DNA of 64,000 nt from Polyangiaceae bacterium (lineage in GTDB: Bacteria > Myxococcota_A > Polyangia > Polyangiales > Polyangiaceae): assembly GCA_019637265.1 (NCBI GenBank), contig JAHBVY010000002.1, positions 310,001-374,000 of the forward strand, in the 5' to 3' direction. A program made the position numbers and the translations under genes. The notes under the pieces were generated by a model. That model was not told the origin of the DNA. It saw only the letters and a program-made list of their open reading frames with translations, and did not search any database. Positions 27,849 to 36,808 of this stretch are shown one piece after another. The number at the start of each line of letters is the position of its first letter. The stretch's first letter is position 1.

Positions 27849-27993
27849 GGGGGTTTGGCAGCTGACGCGCGGCGCTGGGCTAGCGCCGGCGCGCCGTGAG
27901 GCGCCGCGCGCCACGTACACTCACCGCGAGGATCATGCCGCTACCGCGCGGCTTTCTCCTGCAAGCATCGCCCTCCCATGCGAGGCTCTACGC

Positions 27994-30045
27994 ATGCACC
28001 AAGCAACGCCGCGGCCGTCACCCCGCCCCCTGCGCGCGCGAGCAAGGTGGACGGGCTACCGTTCGTCGCGCTCACTAGGCTGGCTCCTCGCGGTCTCCCT
28101 CGTCGGCTGCGGCGGTGCTCAGCGCTCCGAGCCGAAGGTCAGTGACCCAGACGATACCAGCGCCACCGGCGCCTCGACGGCGGCGCCCGGCGCGCGCCCA
28201 GCGCAGGCCACCTCCCAGCAGATCCCAGTGGCGCCGGATGACCCCGTGTGGGGCGATCCGAACGCCCCCGTCACCATCGTTCAGTTCAGCGACTTCGAGT
28301 GCGGGTTCTGCGCCATGGCGGAGCCGACGCTCGAGGCGCTGAGGGCGCGCTACGGCGCGTCGCGGCTGCGCATCGTCTACAAGCACCTCCCGCTCCCGAG
28401 GCACACCAACGCGCTCCCAGCGGCGATGGTGAGCCACGCGGTGTGGCTCGAGCTGGGGGACGCCGCGTTCTTCCGCTTCGCCCGGCGGCTCTTCGAGATT
28501 CAGTCGCAGCTGAGCAGCGATGCCTTGGTGTTCGCCGCTGCCGAGGCGGGCCTCGATCCGCGCCGCTTGCAGGCGCTCATCAGCGCGGGCGAGCTGGAGC
28601 GCAAGGTCGGGCGCGACACGGCGCAGGCGGAGGCGCTCGGCATCCGCGCCACCCCGTCGTTCTTGGTCAACGGTGTTTTGATCGAGGGCGCGGCGAGCGA
28701 CGAGCGCTTCAACCAGATCATCGAAGCGGAGCTCCGAGAGGGCGCCGAGCTGAGCCAGCAGGGCGCCGCTCCGGGCACCATCTACGCGGCGCGCGTCGCG
28801 GCCAACTTCCAACCGCCCGCCCCGCGAGGCGCCCGGGAGGCGCGTGAGCCAGAGGCCCCCGACACCGAGGTGTGGAAGGTCGACCTCGGCGACTCACCGG
28901 CGCTAGGCCCCAAGGACGCGCTCGTCACCATCGTCGAGTTCGCTGATTTTCAATGTGGGTTTTGTCGCCGCGTGGCCCCCACGCTGGCGCGCCTCCGCGC
29001 GGAGCACCCGAACGAGGTGCGCGTGGTGTTCAAGCACTACCCACTGCCGAATCATGAGCGCGCCGAGCCCGCCGCCACCCTCGCCATCGAGGCCAAGCGG
29101 CAGCGCGGCAACGACGGCTTCTGGCAGGTGCACGATCGGTTGATGGAAGGCGACGGGGAGTTGGACGACGCCTCGCTCTTGCGCGTCGCCGCCGACGCCA
29201 AGCTGAACGTCGCCGCCGTGCGGCTCGCGCTGAGCCGCAAGAGCCACCAAGAGCGGATCTTGGTGGACAAAGATCAGGCGGCGGATCTTCGAGTGAGCGG
29301 CACCCCGCAGTTCTTCATCAATGGGCGGCGCCTGGGCGGCGCGAGGCCGTTTGAAGAGTTCGACGCGCTGGTGCGCGAAGAGCTGAAGAAGGCGCAAGAA
29401 GCCGTGGCGAGCGGCGTGCCGCGCGCCGAGTATTACCAGCGCCGCATGCAGACGGCGCGCGGCCTGCCCGCGCTCGAGCTGCTGCAAGTGGCTCCGCCCA
29501 GCGCCGAGCACGCGTCGCGCGGGCCAGCCAAGGCGCCGGTGACCATTCAGATGTTCATGGATCTCCAGTGTCCATTCTGCGCGCGCGTGCAGAGCACCCT
29601 GGGGCGCATCGACAAGAAGTACCCAGGGCAGCTCCGCTGGGTGTGGCGCGACCTCCCCTTGGACTCCCATCGCCAGGCGCCGGCGGCCGCCGCCGCAGCG
29701 CGCGAGGTGCTCGAGCAGCGCGGCGCCCAGGCGTTCTTCCGCTACACCGATCAGCTGTTCCAGGCGCAGCGGGATCCACAGTTCGGCCGTGAGCTGTTCG
29801 AGCAGCTCGCGGTCGAGGCCAAGGTCGACGTCCAGCGCTTCAACCAGGCCCTGGATCGCGGCGCGCACGGCGCCTTCATCCAAGCCGACGTGAAGGCAGC
29901 GAAGGACGCGGGCATCGTCAGCACCCCGAACTTCGCCATCAACGGCTACGTCATCCGCGGCGCCCAGGGGTACAACCAATTCCGCCGCGTGATCGACCGC
30001 GCCCTGGAAGACGCCCGCCGCGGCCGCGCCGCGAGCGTCGAGTGA
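27994..30045 (+). CDS. Lipoprotein with three fused DsbA-like thioredoxin domains
   Basis: The frame opens earlier, but ATG 27994 gives a proper lipoprotein signal (LLAVSLVGC), and the upstream part overlaps terminators. Three thioredoxin-fold domains follow, with active sites CGFC (C103), CGFC (C321) and CPFC (C526), and cis-Pro motifs ATPSF, GTPQF and STPNF. The architecture matches the preceding gene closely, so the two are probably ancient duplicates. Two active sites have CGFC instead of CPFC, a change that in this fold shifts redox potential. Anchoring differs too: lipid here, a helix in the neighbour. Confidence 0.92.
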   Translation: MHQATPRPSPRPLRARARWTGYRSSRSLGWLLAVSLVGCGGAQRSEPKVSDPDDTSATGASTAAPGARPAQATSQQIPVAPDDPVWGDPNAPVTIVQFSDFECGFCAMAEPTLEALRARYGASRLRIVYKHLPLPRHTNALPAAMVSHAVWLELGDAAFFRFARRLFEIQSQLSSDALVFAAAEAGLDPRRLQALISAGELERKVGRDTAQAEALGIRATPSFLVNGVLIEGAASDERFNQIIEAELREGAELSQQGAAPGTIYAARVAANFQPPAPRGAREAREPEAPDTEVWKVDLGDSPALGPKDALVTIVEFADFQCGFCRRVAPTLARLRAEHPNEVRVVFKHYPLPNHERAEPAATLAIEAKRQRGNDGFWQVHDRLMEGDGELDDASLLRVAADAKLNVAAVRLALSRKSHQERILVDKDQAADLRVSGTPQFFINGRRLGGARPFEEFDALVREELKKAQEAVASGVPRAEYYQRRMQTARGLPALELLQVAPPSAEHASRGPAKAPVTIQMFMDLQCPFCARVQSTLGRIDKKYPGQLRWVWRDLPLDSHRQAPAAAAAAREVLEQRGAQAFFRYTDQLFQAQRDPQFGRELFEQLAVEAKVDVQRFNQALDRGAHGAFIQADVKAAKDAGIVSTPNFAINGYVIRGAQGYNQFRRVIDRALEDARRGRAASVE

Positions 30046-30091
30046 ACGTCAGGGCGCAGGTTCGTCAGGGTAACCACCCATCGGACCCATC

Positions 30092-30147
30092 GCGGTGCCG
30101 CCCAACCGGCGCTTCGAATCGCGGTGCCGTCTAACCCCCAAACCCCC
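30092..30147 (+). repeat. Dispersed C-tract motif, tandem degenerate and full copies
   Basis: A partial copy GCGGTGCCGCCCAACC (30092) and a full copy GCGGTGCCGTCTAACCCCC (30121) lie between two imperfect copies of a segment of about 30 bases running from GAACGTC to a GTTCGTCAG(G/C)GTAAC end (from 30043 and from 30155). The block separates convergent genes. Confidence 0.6.
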
Positions 30148-30213
30148 TTCGAGCGAACGTCGGAGCGCGGCGTTCGTCAGCGTAACTAATGACCTCGACC
30201 GCGAGGCTCGAGG

Positions 30214-32193
30214 TCACTTCACGCGCTGCTCGATCGCTTCAATCGTGGTCTTCAGGGCGTCCCCGGAGCGGAGGCAGGGGTTGCAGTCGCGGCGGCCGTT
30301 GCCGCCGCAGCCGGTGGGCGTGGCGAAGCGGTGCAGGTACACCAGGGCGCGCTTGTCCCCCACGTTCTTCGCCCGCATCAAGAGGCCAGCGCGCTGCTGA
30401 CACGTCTTCGCTTGGCGGAGCGCGACCGCGATGTTGAGCGCGGGGGAGGAGTTCTTTTGAAACTCGGGCGTCGTGAGCCACTTTTCCGCGCGGTTGACCA
30501 CCGAGCGCTTCACTCCTTGCGTGGTGACGAGATCGTAGAGGATGTCCGCGCCCTTGGCGCCCATCTTCCCCTGCAGCAGCGCGAAGGCGGCGTCCTGACT
30601 GACGTCGTCCTGCGCCGCGACCCACAGCGTGCTCGCGACCCCCGGGCTCGACACCAGCTCCGGCGAGAGGTCGAGCGCACGCTCCGTCACCTCCACCGCC
30701 TTCGCGTACTCCTTCCTCAGCCCGTGTGCGCGCGCGAGCTCACTCTGCACCCGCGCGTCCTCGGGGTACAGCGCGCTCAGCTTCGTGAGCGCGTCCAGAC
30801 CATCGCGACGCGCGGCGTCGAGCTCCTCCGCGCTCGCCGAGTTGCTCGGCGTCACCACCGGACTGCTCGCGGCTCCGCTCGCTGACGCGGCCACCTCGGG
30901 CGCCTCGGGCTCGCGCGTGACGGCGAACGCCCACGTGAGCACCACGACCATCAAGCCGAACAGCAGCGCGCCGGCGGGCACCGCGAGCAGCAGCGCCGCG
31001 GGCAGCGCGCGGAGCCGCGGAGGCAGCTGACGCCGGAGCGGGCTCAGCCAGTCGTCAGGCATGCTCACCGGCAACAAGCCAGCGCCCGACGCCTCGCTGT
31101 GGACCGCTTCACTCACGAGCCCCTGCGCCACCTCAGGGGAGCTCAGCGTGCGCGGCGAGAGGCTCGGCGCGCCCTCCAGCTCCGCGCGCGCCGCGCTGTC
31201 GGGCGACAACGCGTAAGACGCGAGGCTCGGGTAAGACGCCGTCCCCGGGATCGAGCCGGGCGTCGTGGTCAAGAGCTCGGGCGCGTACTGCGCGAGCAGC
31301 CCATCCAGCGCGCGCACCACCTCCAGCGCGGAGCCAGGCCGCTCGGAGACCTCGCGCTTCAGCAGGCGGTGCGCCAGGGCCTCCACTGGCTCAGGCACGT
31401 CCACCCCCGGCGCGCGATCCGCGACGCGCGGCACGGGACGCGACAGCTGCTGCCCGAGCACCCCCAGCTCGTGGTGCTCGTCGAAGGGCCGCACCCCAGC
31501 CAAGAGCTCGTACAAAATCACGCCCAGCGCGTAAATATCCGCGCGGCAATCCACCTCTTTGCCGAGCGCCTGCTCGGGCGCCATGTACTCCGGCGTCCCG
31601 AACACCATCCCCACCCGGGTGATGGGCGCGCCGGGCTGGCTCACCGGGCCCGCGGTGGCGCTGACCGGCACCTTCGCGATGCCGAAATCCAGCACCTTCA
31701 CGAAGTCTGGATCGTGCGCCTTGTGCACCAAGAGCACGTTCTCCGGCTTCAAATCGCGATGCACGATATCGATGGCGTGCGCCGCGACCAGCGCCGACGC
31801 CATCTGCCGCACGATGTGCAGCGCGCGCGGCACGCTGACCGGTCCCGGCTGGAGCTCCTGGCGCAGGCTGCGCCCCTCCACGAACTCGAGCACCAGGTAG
31901 ATGGAGCCGTCCTCGAGCTTGCCGAAGTCGGTGGCCGCGGCCACGTTGGCGTGGTCGATGTTCGCGGCGGCCATCGCCTCGCGCTCGAAGCGCGACACCA
32001 CCTCCGGCACCCGCGTGAGCTCGGCGTGGAGGATCTTCACCGCCACGCGCTTGCGCATCATCACGTGCTCGGCGTCGTAGACGCGCCCCATCGCGCCCTC
32101 GCCGAGCAGCGACCCGAGCCGGTAACGCTCCGAGAGCACGCGGCCAAGCCACCCATCGGTGACCTCGGGCTGTGCGTCGTCGCTCGTGGACAT
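30214..32193 (-). CDS. Receptor-type Ser/Thr protein kinase with periplasmic helical repeats
   Basis: The kinase domain (about 24-300) has Gly loop GEGAMGRVYDA, Lys53, HRDLKPEN (145-152), DFG (169-171) and APEQ, so it should be active. A Pro/Ser juxtamembrane region and one membrane helix (about 395-425) lead to an outside domain of helical, TPR-like pairs (for example LSALYPEDARVQSELARAHGLRKEY) and a Cys-containing C-terminus. It resembles PknB-type sensors of Myxococcota. It ends convergently with the second DsbA gene and starts about 115 bases downstream of a PilZ gene on the same strand. Confidence 0.93.
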   Translation of the reverse strand: MSTSDDAQPEVTDGWLGRVLSERYRLGSLLGEGAMGRVYDAEHVMMRKRVAVKILHAELTRVPEVVSRFEREAMAAANIDHANVAAATDFGKLEDGSIYLVLEFVEGRSLRQELQPGPVSVPRALHIVRQMASALVAAHAIDIVHRDLKPENVLLVHKAHDPDFVKVLDFGIAKVPVSATAGPVSQPGAPITRVGMVFGTPEYMAPEQALGKEVDCRADIYALGVILYELLAGVRPFDEHHELGVLGQQLSRPVPRVADRAPGVDVPEPVEALAHRLLKREVSERPGSALEVVRALDGLLAQYAPELLTTTPGSIPGTASYPSLASYALSPDSAARAELEGAPSLSPRTLSSPEVAQGLVSEAVHSEASGAGLLPVSMPDDWLSPLRRQLPPRLRALPAALLLAVPAGALLFGLMVVVLTWAFAVTREPEAPEVAASASGAASSPVVTPSNSASAEELDAARRDGLDALTKLSALYPEDARVQSELARAHGLRKEYAKAVEVTERALDLSPELVSSPGVASTLWVAAQDDVSQDAAFALLQGKMGAKGADILYDLVTTQGVKRSVVNRAEKWLTTPEFQKNSSPALNIAVALRQAKTCQQRAGLLMRAKNVGDKRALVYLHRFATPTGCGGNGRRDCNPCLRSGDALKTTIEAIEQRVK

Positions 32194-32307
32194 GCCTTCG
32201 GGAGTCTAGGCCAAAAGTCAGCGAAGCGGCGCCGCGGCCCCCGTCGTAGGGGTCACCCGAACGCCACGCGCATCGAGGCGCGGCACGCCGCGCCCCGAAA
32301 CAATGAC

Positions 32308-33690
32308 TCAGTAAGGGTTGTCGCTGCCCGGATCGGGCGCGGGCGCCGGCTTCGGGGCTGGCGCGGGTGCGGGCGCCGGTTCGGGTGCGGGCGCAGGCGC
32401 GGGCGCCGGGGTTGGCCGTGGCACGGGCGTCGGACGCGGGGTCGGCCGTGGCACGGGCGGCGCCTTCGGCTGAGGGGCTGGTGCCGGCGCGGGTGCGGGC
32501 TCTGGAGCTGGCGCTGGTTCGGGCGCCGCTGCCGCCGCCGCGTCGGGCGCCTCCGCCGCTGCGTCGGGCTTGGCCTCCTCCGGTGCCTCACTGGCGGTCG
32601 CCGCAGGGGTGGGCTCGGGCGCGGGCTCTGGAGCGGGGGCCGCCGTCTCCGTCGCGGTCGCCGCGGGGGCGGGAGCAGGATCGTCCTTGCTCTGAGTGAG
32701 GTAGTAAACCACCCCGACTACCGCCGCCAAGCCGAGCAGCAGGGCGATGACCTTCCCACCGCCGCCGCCTTCCTGCACCGGGAACACGCTGGATGGCGCG
32801 GCCGCTGCCACCTTGGGCTCCTCCTTCGGGGCCGCCTTGGGCTTGGGCTCTTCCTTCGCCTTGGGCTCCTCCTTGGCGGCGGCCTTCGGCTCCTCCTTCG
32901 GAGCGGCCTTGGGCTCTTCCTTCGCCTTGGGCTCTTCCTTCGCCGCGGGCTTCGGCTCTTCCTTGGCTGCCTTAGGCTCTTCCTTCGCTGCGACCTCAGG
33001 TGCACGCGCGGTCTCTTCTTCCGCCTTGGGCTCGGGGGTGCCGATGTCCTCCAGCGAGCCCCCCGCCTCACGCAGCGCGTCTTGCAGCAGCTCGGCGGCC
33101 TGCTTCATCACGGTGCGATCTTCCGGCGGCGGCTGCTCCGGCTCACCCTCGCTCTTGGGGAAGAAGCTGCTCGCCTCCTCCTCCTTCTCCTCCGGCGGCT
33201 CGGGCTTCTTCACCACGGCGCCGAGGCCGATCATGGTCGCCTTGCGCGGGAACGCCGCGGGGCTGGGCTTCTCGGCGGGCGCTGGGCTCTCCGTCTTCGC
33301 GGCGGGTCGCTCGTCGCCCGAGGCGCCCGCGTCGAACTGGTTCACGCCGGTCTGCGCGTCCACCAGGCGGTCGATCACCGACTTCGAGTCGCCGTCGATC
33401 TTGATGAACTTCACGCCCATGCCGGCGGGGGAGTCGTCCTTGGCGTCAGAAGCCTCACGCTTCCACACCACGCGCCCGACGCCCTGCATCACCTTCTGCT
33501 CCTCGGCTATTTTCAGCTCGAACTTGAGCAGCGTGCCCGAGGGGAAGGGCGAGGGTGTCTTGATGAAGATCCCCCCTCGGCTCACGTCATGGGAGTGGTG
33601 CTCGATGAACTCATCGATGGTGGCGCTCTTGTAGCGCACCGTCATCGTCAGCACCTTTGCGCGTGGATCCTTGCGGGTGTCCTGTGCCAT
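32308..33690 (-). CDS. PilZ-domain protein with EPK-repeat linker, membrane helix and Pro/Ala tail
   Basis: Residues 1 to about 110 form a PilZ-like domain (DTRKDPRAKVLTMTVRYKS with the DVSRGGIFI strand), as in the Myxococcus paralogous PilZ family, which may bind cyclic di-GMP; the DxSxGG part is present while the Arg motif is less canonical. A linker of about 100 residues of repeated Lys-Glu-Glu-Pro-Lys-Ala units follows, then one helix (VIALLLGLAAVVGVVYYL) and about 130 residues mostly Pro, Ala and Glu. The rod-like tail suggests a spacer crossing the periplasm. A TonB-like C-terminal domain is absent. Confidence 0.85.
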   Translation of the reverse strand: MAQDTRKDPRAKVLTMTVRYKSATIDEFIEHHSHDVSRGGIFIKTPSPFPSGTLLKFELKIAEEQKVMQGVGRVVWKREASDAKDDSPAGMGVKFIKIDGDSKSVIDRLVDAQTGVNQFDAGASGDERPAAKTESPAPAEKPSPAAFPRKATMIGLGAVVKKPEPPEEKEEEASSFFPKSEGEPEQPPPEDRTVMKQAAELLQDALREAGGSLEDIGTPEPKAEEETARAPEVAAKEEPKAAKEEPKPAAKEEPKAKEEPKAAPKEEPKAAAKEEPKAKEEPKPKAAPKEEPKVAAAAPSSVFPVQEGGGGGKVIALLLGLAAVVGVVYYLTQSKDDPAPAPAATATETAAPAPEPAPEPTPAATASEAPEEAKPDAAAEAPDAAAAAAPEPAPAPEPAPAPAPAPQPKAPPVPRPTPRPTPVPRPTPAPAPAPAPEPAPAPAPAPKPAPAPDPGSDNPY

Positions 33691-33964
33691 CCATTGCCTC
33701 CGGCGCGACCGTGCGCCTGAAAATCGACCCCGGCGTCGAGCGCCAGAGAAACTGTCCTAGTTGAACCTGCCCCAGACGGGTACGGCGAAAAAAGGCCGGC
33801 GGGGCGAGCTGCTCCCGCGCTAGCGAAACGGGCCGCATCCTACCGGAACCCTCTCCCCTTCCCAAGCTTGCGGACGGCCGCGGCGGCCAGCGCCCGCTCG
33901 ATGAGCCCGCGGGCCGGGCATGCCCCTGGTGGTGAGCACAGCGGTGGCCTAGAGTTCGCGGCGT

Positions 33965-34309
33965 TTGCCTCCCCGCGATCACTTCCGAGCCTACGCCCGA
34001 AAGCGCGTTCGCCTTCGTACCCTAGTGCGAGCGGAGGACTCCGACTGGCAGCGTGAGGGGGTCATCACCGACCTCGGCGCGGGGGGCGCGTGCGTGGAGC
34101 TCCCCGATCCACTCACCAAGGGCACCCTGGTGACCCTCTCGGTGGACGCCCCCAACCTGTGGGACCCGCTCCGCTTCGAAGGGCGCGTCGCGTGGGCCGC
34201 GCTGATCGACCCCCGCGGCCACACCCGGGTGGGCATCGAGTTCCTCCACGGCTCCAGTAAGGGGCTCTTACCACTCGCCGATCTGCTCGCGACGGACCCC
34301 TACGGGTGA
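33965..34309 (+). CDS. Small PilZ-domain protein
   Basis: A 114-aa protein using TTG 33965; no ATG or GTG lies suitably upstream in frame. It is a single PilZ beta-barrel: RKRVRLRTLVR as the Arg-rich motif, TDLGAGGACVEL as the D/NxSxxG motif (with Ala in place of Ser), and a C-terminal VGIEFLHGS strand. Such proteins bind cyclic di-GMP and act on motility or polysaccharide machinery, though some are degenerate. It is divergent from the larger PilZ gene at 33690; the 274-base gap probably holds both promoters and has no other supported gene. Confidence 0.82.
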   Translation: MPPRDHFRAYARKRVRLRTLVRAEDSDWQREGVITDLGAGGACVELPDPLTKGTLVTLSVDAPNLWDPLRFEGRVAWAALIDPRGHTRVGIEFLHGSSKGLLPLADLLATDPYG

Positions 34310-34332
34310 CTCGGCGAGCTCAGCTGACCACC

Positions 34333-35418
34333 TCAAATCGGCGGCAGGCCGCGCAGCACCCGCGAGTGGTACAGCAACAGCTCGTAGGCGCCTGGCCCGC
34401 GGTTGAACTCGTAGCTGTGGGTGCCCGGCACCACGATCAGCGAGTGCGCCACCTCGGCGTCGTTCAGCGCGCGGCTGATGGCGCGCGTTGAAGCGAGGTA
34501 GAAGTCGCGGGTGCTCGAGAGCAGGCGCAGCGATAGCTCTGGGTTCTTACGGCGCGCGGTCAGCATGCGACGCGTGAGCTCGGTCGCGTCCTGGGTGTCG
34601 AACGCCGGTTGCAGACCGCCCACGGAGCCGAACGCCTGAGGCCTCGCGAGCGCCACGAGCAGCGCCGCGCGGCCGCCCAGGCTCACTCCATCGACGCCCG
34701 TCCCAGCCGCTGTCTGCACCGCGGGCGTCTCTCGGCGCACGCGCGGGAGCAGCTCATCCACCAAGAACGCCGCGAGCGGCTCCGCCTGATCGAAGGCGCG
34801 GTCCCCCTTCAAGATGTCCGGCGTGTACGGCATCACCACGATCAGCGGTTGAAACGGCTGCTTCGTGAGCGCGCGGTTGATCTCCTGCAGGCGCTCCCCC
34901 GCGAAGCCCTGGAGATCCTCCGAAGTGAGCGGCGGCTCGGCGAGCCGCTGCATGGCGGCGCCGAGCGCGTAGTCATCCAGCCAGCCGCGCGCGCCCTTCG
35001 CCGGCCCCTTCCGCGACTCCCCCAGGCCGTGCATCGTGATCAAGACCGGCAATGCTTCCCCCGCGTCGTGCTCCGGCACGGAGACGACGACGCTCATGGG
35101 GCCCACTTGGCTGGTCTCCCATGTCCAAGTCAGCTCAGCTGCCTTGCGTCTGGTTTTGGGGGTTGGGGGCGCACCGCTCGGCGCCGCGCCCACCGTACCC
35201 GCCCCTGCCCCCGCCGAACGCTCCGGGCTCACGGGAGGCACCGCGCTTCCCTGCGGCACCGCGCTTCCCTGCGGCACCGCGCTTCCCTGCGGCACCGCGA
35301 GGCGCCCCCCTGGCCGCGCGCCCAGCGATGGCACTGGGTGCCGCGTCTCCGTCTCCCCCTGATCACAACCAAGCAGCGCACCGAGCGCCGCCACGAGACC
35401 TAGCGAATGAAGTCGCAT
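34333..35418 (-). CDS. Alpha/beta-hydrolase lipoprotein (esterase/PHB-depolymerase-like)
   Basis: ATG 35418 gives a signal with lipobox ALLGC. After a Pro/Ser/Gly linker, the catalytic domain shows an oxyanion-region HGLGES and the nucleophile elbow GVSLGG, and ends with the likely catalytic His in GTHSYEFNRG. These fit the esterase D / putative esterase group; the substrate is unknown. The linker holds three exact copies of VPQGSA, encoded by an 18-bp tandem repeat. The gene follows the lipoprotein gene at 35455 with a 36-base gap, so the two may be co-transcribed. Confidence 0.8.
   Translation of the reverse strand: MRLHSLGLVAALGALLGCDQGETETRHPVPSLGARPGGRLAVPQGSAVPQGSAVPQGSAVPPVSPERSAGAGAGTVGAAPSGAPPTPKTRRKAAELTWTWETSQVGPMSVVVSVPEHDAGEALPVLITMHGLGESRKGPAKGARGWLDDYALGAAMQRLAEPPLTSEDLQGFAGERLQEINRALTKQPFQPLIVVMPYTPDILKGDRAFDQAEPLAAFLVDELLPRVRRETPAVQTAAGTGVDGVSLGGRAALLVALARPQAFGSVGGLQPAFDTQDATELTRRMLTARRKNPELSLRLLSSTRDFYLASTRAISRALNDAEVAHSLIVVPGTHSYEFNRGPGAYELLLYHSRVLRGLPPI
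35240..35293. repeat. 18-bp coding tandem repeat, three exact units
   Basis: ACCGCGCTTCCCTGCGGC occurs three times head to tail, encoding VPQGSA units in the esterase linker on the minus strand. Exact identity including third positions suggests recent slippage. Confidence 0.9.
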
Positions 35419-35454
35419 GGCGCTTCCTACCATGAGGCGCGTCGTAGGCGCGCC

Positions 35455-36465
35455 TCAACAGCCCTCGAGTGCCGCCCGGCGCACCAAGAAGCGAGCGTCG
35501 CTGAGCGGGTAAAAAGAGTGGTGCCAGAACTCCACCGGGAGGTACTCAATTGGGTCCTCCTCCGAGGCGTCCTGCACCTCGAAGCCGGTGCCGGCGCGGA
35601 TGAGCCCCACCTCTTCGATGCGACCGCCGTGGCCGAGCGACAGGGGAATATCCTCACGGCAATACGTGTAGCGTACGCCGGAGCTGCCACGCATCCCCAG
35701 ACCCATGACGTGGGGCGCCACCTGCGGCGCGCTCGCTCCCCGTAGCTCCTCGAGCAACGCCGCGGACACCCAGCCCACGACGTGCTCATGCCCTCCGTTG
35801 ATGAACACCTTGGCGCGGTCACCCACGCGTTCGAGCTCGATCACCGGGAGCGGCTGCTGCAAGTTGAGACGTGTACCTGATGAATCGTCGCGGCGCTGGG
35901 TCACCACCACCCCGCCCCGGAGCTCCCGCGGCTCACCCCCCCGCAGAGCCTGGAGCACGAAGTCCCCGCGCGCCAGGGTGAGCAAGGCGCAGCGCAGCGG
36001 CGCGGAGACCGACGCGGCGCCCAACACCGCGCTCGGTTGGTAGCGGACCATCACCTGCTCTCCGGCGCCGCTCAGCCACTCCACCACCGCCTCCGCGGTC
36101 AGGGTGTAGATGCCTAGCGTGGTCGGCTGCCGCACCCGCAGCTGGATCTCTTCCGTGGGGAAACGCTGATACAGCACCACGCCGCCCGCCGTGAGCTCCA
36201 CCCGCGGAGGCCGCGCCCCCAGCTCCACCCGCGCCGCCACCCCGCTCAGCTGCACCAACCGCTCGCGGTCCCCCGAGAGCCGCAAGTACACCGCCTCATC
36301 GAGCGTCGCCTCACTGACCACACAGCGCGCCTCCGCGGCGCGCTCCGGAGCCACCCCCTCCGACTCCGAAGCCACCGGCGCCGCCACGTACGCCACGACG
36401 CCCCCCCGAGGCGCCCCACCACAACCCACCCAGAGCAGCGCAAACACCAGCGCGAGGCGGCTCAT
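35455..36465 (-). CDS. Hypothetical lipoprotein, possible SH3-like segment
   Basis: Not recognised as a named family. ATG 36465 is used (a GTG lies two codons upstream). The signal ends LLWVGCGG. The body is beta-rich: an N-terminal half rich in Val and Leu strands, and a central segment (LERVGDRAKVFINGGHEHVVGWVSAALLEEL) that looks like a bacterial SH3 ligand-binding fold. A C-terminal CREDIPLSLGHG stretch follows. Probably an envelope protein; the downstream esterase lipoprotein gene is close enough for one transcript. Confidence 0.55.
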   Translation of the reverse strand: MSRLALVFALLWVGCGGAPRGGVVAYVAAPVASESEGVAPERAAEARCVVSEATLDEAVYLRLSGDRERLVQLSGVAARVELGARPPRVELTAGGVVLYQRFPTEEIQLRVRQPTTLGIYTLTAEAVVEWLSGAGEQVMVRYQPSAVLGAASVSAPLRCALLTLARGDFVLQALRGGEPRELRGGVVVTQRRDDSSGTRLNLQQPLPVIELERVGDRAKVFINGGHEHVVGWVSAALLEELRGASAPQVAPHVMGLGMRGSSGVRYTYCREDIPLSLGHGGRIEEVGLIRAGTGFEVQDASEEDPIEYLPVEFWHHSFYPLSDARFLVRRAALEGC

Positions 36466-36524
36466 GGTCACAAGCTACCACGCTCTCGACTAAGGCGAGC
36501 GACGGGCGGCTGCGCTCCTCTTGG

Positions 36525-36800
36525 CTACACCGAGCGACGCGGAGGCCGCCCCGGACGACGCTTGGCCCGCGTCCGAGGGGCCTCGAACGCCGCCAAGATC
36601 CCAGCGCCCAGGACACTCAGGTACTCCGCGAGCGTCCGCAGGGTGAGGTTCTGCGTCCCTGCCTCCACGGCTTGCACGTAGCGCATCGACACCCCGAGGT
36701 GATCGGCCAGCTCCTGCTGCGTCAACCCACGGCTCTCACGGAGCTCCGCGAGCCGCCGGCCAACGTCGCGGATCAGCCGCTCGGCATCGATGGGCTGCAC
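36525..36800 (-). CDS. XRE-family helix-turn-helix regulator
   Basis: 91 aa. An N-terminal helix is followed by a standard HTH: RRLAELRESRGLTQQELADHLGVSMRYVQAVEAGTQNLT, with the Q/R-rich recognition region intact. The tail is Arg/Pro-rich (RTRAKRRPGRPPRRS) and resembles an AT-hook-like basic extension. It starts 8 bases after the TetR-type gene ends on the same strand, suggesting joint transcription. No toxin partner is adjacent, so it is more likely a plain regulator than an antitoxin. Targets are unknown. Confidence 0.88.
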   Translation of the reverse strand: MQPIDAERLIRDVGRRLAELRESRGLTQQELADHLGVSMRYVQAVEAGTQNLTLRTLAEYLSVLGAGILAAFEAPRTRAKRRPGRPPRRSV

Positions 36801-36808
36801 GAACGGGT

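Noticed and set aside
32308..33690. TonB protein (Pro-rich rod after a membrane helix)
   Set aside because: The N-terminus is a PilZ-like domain and the protein ends in the Pro/Ala tail without the TonB C-terminal fold.
31099..33720. Very long plus-strand open frame (873 codons) opposite the kinase and PilZ genes
   Set aside because: It is antisense to two clear genes, and the product is Arg/His/Gly-rich as expected from the GC-biased complement. No domain or signal is visible.
35240..35293. CRISPR-like short repeat array
   Set aside because: Units are directly contiguous with no spacers and encode a protein linker in frame. No cas gene is in the window.
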